This document shows, piece after piece, positions 60,171-64,000 of a DNA stretch of 64,000 bases. The position numbers and the translations under genes were made by a program. A model generated the notes under the pieces. It saw nothing but the letters and a program-made list of their open reading frames with translations. It made no database searches and had not been told where the DNA came from. This DNA is from Cognatilysobacter terrigena. Lineage in GTDB: Bacteria > Pseudomonadota > Gammaproteobacteria > Xanthomonadales > Xanthomonadaceae. Location: NCBI RefSeq assembly GCF_004361065.1, contig NZ_SELT01000015.1, positions 17,563 to 81,562 of the forward strand. Reading direction: 5' to 3'. Every line of letters begins with the position of its first letter. Within the stretch, counting starts at the first letter, position 1.

Positions 60171-61016
60171 ATGCGCACGATCCTGCTTGCCGCCGTCCTC
60201 GCGTCCACCGCCGCTGTCGCCGTCGCGGCCAAGCCCGAGGCGAAGTCGATGGTCACCAATGGCATGGGCGCCGCGCTCGACGCCGCCATCGCCGGTTCCT
60301 GGCGCGACCCCAAGAACGTCGCCCGCGACGTCTACCGCCATCCCAAGCAGACGCTGAGCTTCTTCAAGGTGCGCGGCGACCAGACGGTCATCGAGATCAC
60401 GCCGTCGCCGGGCTGGTACAGCGAGATCCTCGCGCCCTACCTGCGCGAGAACGGCCAGTACATCGCGGCGGTGATCGATCCCGCCTCGCAGGCCGAGCAG
60501 AAGAACCGCGACTACTACAAGAAGAACCGCGACATCCTGCAGAAGAAGTTCGATGCCGACGCCGCGCACTACGACCGCGCGAAGATCGTCGCGTTCGATC
60601 CGAAGAACCCGGTGTTCGGCCCGGCGAACTCGGCCGACGTCGTGCTGACCTTCCGCAACGTGCACAACTGGCGCATGGCCGGCACCGCGCCGCAGATGTT
60701 CAAGGGCTTCTTCGACGTGCTGAAGCCGGGCGGCGTGCTCGGCGTGGTCGAGCATCGTGCGAAGGCCGACGTGCCTGACACCGACAAGTCCGGCTACGTC
60801 GGCCAGGCGCAGCTCATCGCGATGGCCAAGGCCGCGGGCTTCGTGCTCGACGGCACAAGCGAGGTCAACGCCAACCCGCGCGACACCAAGGACTATCCGG
60901 GTGGCGTGTGGACGTTGCCGCCGACCAATTCGCACGACGCGAAGGACGACGCCAAGTACAAGGCGATCGGCGAGAGCGACCGCATGACGCTGCGCTTCGT
61001 GAAGCCGCGTGCCTGA
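60171..61016 (+). CDS. periplasmic protein of the predicted methyltransferase family (COG4798-like)
   Basis: 281 residues with a clear signal peptide (MRTILLAAVLASTAAVAVA). The methyltransferase fold is visible as VIEITPSPGWYSEILAPYL, VVLTFRNVHNW and FDVLKPGGVLGVVEHRA, but motif I lacks the usual GxGxG. SAM is not expected in the periplasm, so the catalytic role is doubtful. The ATG at 60171 is chosen (start of the signal peptide). The stop overlaps the next gene by 8 nt. Confidence 0.85.
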   Translation: MRTILLAAVLASTAAVAVAAKPEAKSMVTNGMGAALDAAIAGSWRDPKNVARDVYRHPKQTLSFFKVRGDQTVIEITPSPGWYSEILAPYLRENGQYIAAVIDPASQAEQKNRDYYKKNRDILQKKFDADAAHYDRAKIVAFDPKNPVFGPANSADVVLTFRNVHNWRMAGTAPQMFKGFFDVLKPGGVLGVVEHRAKADVPDTDKSGYVGQAQLIAMAKAAGFVLDGTSEVNANPRDTKDYPGGVWTLPPTNSHDAKDDAKYKAIGESDRMTLRFVKPRA

Positions 61017-61590
61017 CGACGCACCGGCGTGGGCCGCACGCGCGCCGCTCGGCGACGCGCGCTGGCGGCTCGTGCGCATCGCCCGGCGCGGCGTCGGCAT
61101 GACGCTCGCCACCGCCGCGTTCTGGGCGGCGATGGCGGGCGTCGCGATGTTCGCCGGCCTCGATCCCGCACGCCTCGCGCTGTTCCTCGTGATCGGCGGC
61201 GCGCTGGTGTATCCGCTGGGTTGGGGCCTCAACCGCATGCTCGGCGGCGACCTCACCGCCAGGGGCAGCCAATTCCGCGGGCTGATCGGGGCGATCACCG
61301 TCGCGCAGATGCTCGGCTGGCCGTTGATCGTCGCGCTGCTCGCGTGGCGCGTCGAACTCGTCGCGTTCGCGCTGGCGGCGCTGCTGGGCGCGCACTTCCT
61401 GCCCTACGGCTGGCTGTATCGCGCACCGGCGTATGTCGCGCTCGGCATCGCTGCGGCAATCGTCGCCGCGGCCCTGCAGGCGTGGGCGCCCATGCGCGCG
61501 AACGTCACCGTGCCGGCGTCGATGGCGCTGCTGCATGCGGTCGCGGTGATCGCGGTGTGGCGACAGAACCGCGTCGAGGGCGCCGCCTGA
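61009..61590 (+). CDS. multipass membrane protein of unknown function
   Basis: 193 residues with about five membrane segments; starts at GTG inside the preceding gene's end. Segments [23 protein letters not shown] and [20 protein letters not shown] are recognisable as a DUF7010-like family. Function unknown. Confidence 0.75.
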   Translation: MPDDAPAWAARAPLGDARWRLVRIARRGVGMTLATAAFWAAMAGVAMFAGLDPARLALFLVIGGALVYPLGWGLNRMLGGDLTARGSQFRGLIGAITVAQMLGWPLIVALLAWRVELVAFALAALLGAHFLPYGWLYRAPAYVALGIAAAIVAAALQAWAPMRANVTVPASMALLHAVAVIAVWRQNRVEGAA

Positions 61591-61624
61591 TGCAGTGGCG
61601 TGCCGACGCAGGCGATCGCGCATC

Positions 61625-62161
61625 GTGCTGATCGCGTTCAACAAGCCCTACGGCGTGCTCTGCCAGTTCACCGACCGCAGCACGCCGCCGCGCCCGACGC
61701 TCGCCGGCTTCGGCCTGCCGCCGGATGTCTACGCGGCCGGCCGACTCGATCACGACAGCGAAGGCCTGCTGCTGCTCACCGACGACGGCGGCCTCGCGCA
61801 TCGCCTGACTGACCCCCGCCACAAGCAGCCGAAGACCTACTGGGTGCAGGTCGAAGGCGATCCGCAGCCGGCGCAGCTCGACATGCTGCGTCGCGGCGTC
61901 GACTTGAACGACGGGCCGACGCGTCCCGCGCGGGCGCAGCGCATCGACGCGCCCTCGCTGTGGCCGCGCGACCCACCGGTGCGCTTCCGCAAGACCGTGC
62001 CGGACGCCTGGCTCGAAATCGAAATCACCGAGGGCCGCAACCGGCAGGTGCGGCGCATGACTGCCGCCGTCGGCCTACCGACACTGCGGCTGGTGCGCAT
62101 CGCCGTCGGCCCGCACCGGCTGGACGGCCTCGCGCCCGGCGAGTGGCGCCGCATCGGTTGA
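61625..62161 (+). CDS. rluE: 23S rRNA pseudouridine synthase RluE-type
   Basis: 178 residues, no S4 domain. The catalytic aspartate is in [17 protein letters not shown]-terminal [16 protein letters not shown] and C-terminal [15 protein letters not shown] are typical of RluE/RsuA. In E. coli RluE makes pseudouridine 2457 in 23S rRNA. The GTG at 61625 aligns with homologue starts; a GTG at 61595 is also in frame. Confidence 0.9.
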   Translation: MLIAFNKPYGVLCQFTDRSTPPRPTLAGFGLPPDVYAAGRLDHDSEGLLLLTDDGGLAHRLTDPRHKQPKTYWVQVEGDPQPAQLDMLRRGVDLNDGPTRPARAQRIDAPSLWPRDPPVRFRKTVPDAWLEIEITEGRNRQVRRMTAAVGLPTLRLVRIAVGPHRLDGLAPGEWRRIG

Positions 62162-62205
62162 ACACGCGCCGCGGCCGGGCGTAACTCGTTCACCAAACCT
62201 GAATA

Positions 62206-62229
62206 GGTTGCGCGGCATAAAGCGCAACC
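62206..62229. repeat. inverted repeat GGTTGCGC-N8-GCGCAACC
   Basis: Perfect 8-bp arms with a GGCATAAA spacer, 60 nt upstream of the receiver-histidine kinase gene, in an AT-richer stretch; either an operator or a hairpin. Confidence 0.5.
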
Positions 62230-62289
62230 GTCTGTTAACGTCGATAGCTTCTGAACGCGCCACGGATGGGCGCTCCGCCGCGAGGGCGA

Positions 62290-63378
62290 ATGGTCAGCAA
62301 TACCGGCACTGCCGCGAGAATCCTGGTCGTCGACGACCAACCGGCGAACCTTCGTGTCGTCGGCATGCTCCTTTCGCGACAGGGCTACCAGGTCGTCACC
62401 GCGGACAGCGGGCCGAAGGCGCTGGAGATCTGCGAAACCGAACCGCCGGACCTCGTGCTGCTCGACATGATGATGCCGGGAATGGACGGCTTCCAGGTCA
62501 TGGAAGAGATGCGCGCGGGCGCCGCGCCGCCGAGCCTTCCCGTCGTCTTCGTCACCGCCGCGCAGGATCGCGACCTGCTGCTGCGCGCGTTCGACGCGGG
62601 CGCGGTCGACTACGTCACCAAGCCGTTCCTTCCCGAGGAACTGCTCGCGCGCGTGTCCGCGCACGTCGGCCTCAAGCTCACGCGCGATCGCCTCGAACGC
62701 GTGGCGCGCGAACGCCAGGAACTCGTCAACCTCGTCGCGCACGACCTGAAGAATCCGCTGTCGTCGGTGCTGTTCGCGAGCGAGATGCTGATCACCGGCG
62801 CGACGAAGCCCGAGCGCGTGCCGCGCTACATGACGATGATCCACGAGAGCGCGACCGACGCGCTCGGCTACATCCGTCAGTACCTCGAAAGCACGGGGCG
62901 TCGCGACGACGACGGTGCGGCGACGGCGAGCGCGTCGCTCACCGCGACGATCGACTGGCTGGTGCAGCGTTACGAATACCAGCTGGAAGCGCGCGGCATC
63001 CGCGTCGACGTGCAGCGCCCGGCGAACGACGTGTGCGTGCGCATCGACGAGCGCGTGCTGCGCCAGGTGAGCGAGAACCTCGTCACCAACGCGATGAAGT
63101 ACGCGCCGGAAAGCGAACTCACCATCGCGGGCCGTCCAGGCGCGCCCGGTTACTGGCAGCTGGTGGTCGAGGATCGCGGCCCGGGCATTCCGGCCGCGAA
63201 GCAGCGCGAACTGTTCAAGCCGTTCGTGCGCCTGCACGAAGGCGACGACGGCATTTCATCCGGTCTCGGCCTGTCGCTGGCGAAGCAGATCATCCAGAAG
63301 GCCGGCGGCCAGCTCTGGTACGAAGACCGCAAGAACGGCGGCGCGCGCTTCGTCATCGAGCTGCCGCAGAGCGCCTGA
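62290..63378 (+). CDS. receiver-first hybrid histidine kinase
   Basis: 362 residues. REC domain about 10-125 with phospho-acceptor D59 in LVLLDMMMPGMDG and K111 in VTKPF; then a HisKA domain with H151 in VNLVAHDLKNPLSS; then an ATPase domain with N-box NLVTNAMKYAPES, G1 VEDRGPGIP and G2 SGLGLSLAKQI. The receiver comes before the kinase, so an upstream kinase may control it. ATG at 62290 has GAGGG close by; 62266 is an alternative. No partner regulator is adjacent. Confidence 0.92.
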   Translation: MVSNTGTAARILVVDDQPANLRVVGMLLSRQGYQVVTADSGPKALEICETEPPDLVLLDMMMPGMDGFQVMEEMRAGAAPPSLPVVFVTAAQDRDLLLRAFDAGAVDYVTKPFLPEELLARVSAHVGLKLTRDRLERVARERQELVNLVAHDLKNPLSSVLFASEMLITGATKPERVPRYMTMIHESATDALGYIRQYLESTGRRDDDGAATASASLTATIDWLVQRYEYQLEARGIRVDVQRPANDVCVRIDERVLRQVSENLVTNAMKYAPESELTIAGRPGAPGYWQLVVEDRGPGIPAAKQRELFKPFVRLHEGDDGISSGLGLSLAKQIIQKAGGQLWYEDRKNGGARFVIELPQSA

Positions 63379-63421
63379 GCGCACTTCGACGCGCTGCGTC
63401 GAGCGCCGAACCCATCACCGC

Positions 63422-63455
63422 ACAAACGAAGATGCCGCCGGAGGCCGGCGGCATC
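63422..63455 (-). terminator. rho-independent terminator
   Basis: On the minus strand GATGCCGCCGG/CCGGCGGCATC, 11-bp stem with a 3-nt loop (63455-63431), then TTCGTTTG; it ends the small membrane protein gene. Confidence 0.8.
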
Positions 63456-63488
63456 GACGGGTCGGCCCGGGCCGACCTCCTCTGGAAC

Positions 63489-63902
63489 TCAGTGCTCGGT
63501 GCGCGACTCGCGCGTGCTGCGCGCACGGCTGGTCGACGCGCGGCGGGTGCCGGTGCGGCGCTGCGTGCGCGTGCGGCCCTGCGTCGTGTTGTCCTCGTCG
63601 GCGTTGCGCGCCTCGATGCGGCGCGAGCGGCCTTCGATCGCGCCGTCGTTGCCGTTCTCGGCACGCTTGGCGCGACGACGCGCGGCGTACCAGAGCAGGC
63701 CGGCGCCGGCCAGCGCCGCGCCGAACACCACCGGGTTGCGACGAACGACCTTGAGGCCGACCTTCGACGCGCCCTTCAGCGCGCCCAGCTTGGCGCCCGC
63801 GTCGAGCCACTCGCTCGCGCGCGGGGCGAGGCTGCCGATGCGGTCACCGGCCTGGCTGGCGAGATCCAACATGCGTTCGGGGAGACGGTCCAGCGTGCTC
63901 AT
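63489..63902 (-). CDS. small membrane-associated hypothetical protein
   Basis: 137 residues from ATG 63902, chosen over the longer frame to 63977. One amphipathic region (LDLASQAGDRIGSLAPRASE) and one likely membrane helix (VVFGAALAGAGLLWYAARRRA), then a long Arg/Thr/Ser-rich tail (about 40% charged) that could bind nucleic acid. The remaining 98 nt to the right edge hold no recognised gene. Function unknown. Confidence 0.65.
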   Translation of the reverse strand: MSTLDRLPERMLDLASQAGDRIGSLAPRASEWLDAGAKLGALKGASKVGLKVVRRNPVVFGAALAGAGLLWYAARRRAKRAENGNDGAIEGRSRRIEARNADEDNTTQGRTRTQRRTGTRRASTSRARSTRESRTEH

Positions 63903-64000
63903 GGCGGAAGTCCTGCGGGGGATCGAGCGCCAGTGTTGGCGCGAAATCGTCGAAGCGGCGTGAGAGCGGAGCGTCATCGCTGAACAGCCGCTGGCTCGCG

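Overview
The window is a high-GC (roughly 70% by eye), densely packed stretch of bacterial chromosome with no mobile elements, CRISPR or phage genes. Gene content and order point to a gammaproteobacterium of the Xanthomonadaceae/Lysobacteraceae type: recC-recB-recD in one overlapping run, mlaFEDCB directly followed by mlaA, monomeric NADP isocitrate dehydrogenase, unimodular QueF, UbiA, TonB-dependent receptor, cytochrome c5-like protein. The genus assignment is an inference; there is no rRNA in the window.

Layout. 1-3908: ergothioneine-type block (egtB-egtD-FAD oxidoreductase on minus; divergent PLP enzyme resembling EgtE). 3912-6529: flavodoxin-fold reductase, folE, glycine-zipper protein and several hairpins. 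6710-15380: recC-recB-recD. 15587-19843: complete Mla phospholipid-transport operon, followed by rmuC (minus). 21575-24203: glycosyltransferase, BLUF photoreceptor with a membrane tail, rlmI. 24255-27774: manganese riboswitch (yybP-ykoY) plus TerC/Alx transporter, rhomboid protease, ubiA, tRNA-Arg(CCG), group III truncated haemoglobin. 27924-32156: a three-gene unit of periplasmic cupredoxin, membrane c-di-GMP phosphodiesterase and outer-membrane barrel. 32166-34739: DUF1003 protein, then SnoaL-like/GNAT/nitrilase trio. 34751-37224: ABC exporter. 37375-40809: pirin, cytochrome c, alpha/beta hydrolase, zapE. 41168-45282: TonB receptor and the formaldehyde-detoxifying frmA-frmB. 45286-49649: APC permease, secreted M20 peptidase, queF, UPF0149/SEC-C protein. 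49729-56839: FAD monooxygenase, DUF885 lipoprotein, MBL-fold and DsbA-fold enzymes, and an SPFH/zinc-ribbon membrane pair. 57058-63902: YkgJ-type protein, icd, periplasmic methyltransferase homologue, rluE, a receiver-first histidine kinase and a small membrane protein.

Genes are very tightly packed: many neighbours overlap by ATGA or TGATG, so translational coupling is the rule. Several genes without a Shine-Dalgarno sequence have a TANNNT-like box ending 6-7 nt before the start codon, which suggests leaderless mRNAs. Candidates for less-described systems are the cupredoxin/EAL/barrel unit (27924-32156), the SPFH-HTH/zinc-ribbon pair (54668-56839), the SnoaL/GNAT/nitrilase operon (32846-34739) and the non-lipidated MlaA (18662-19843).
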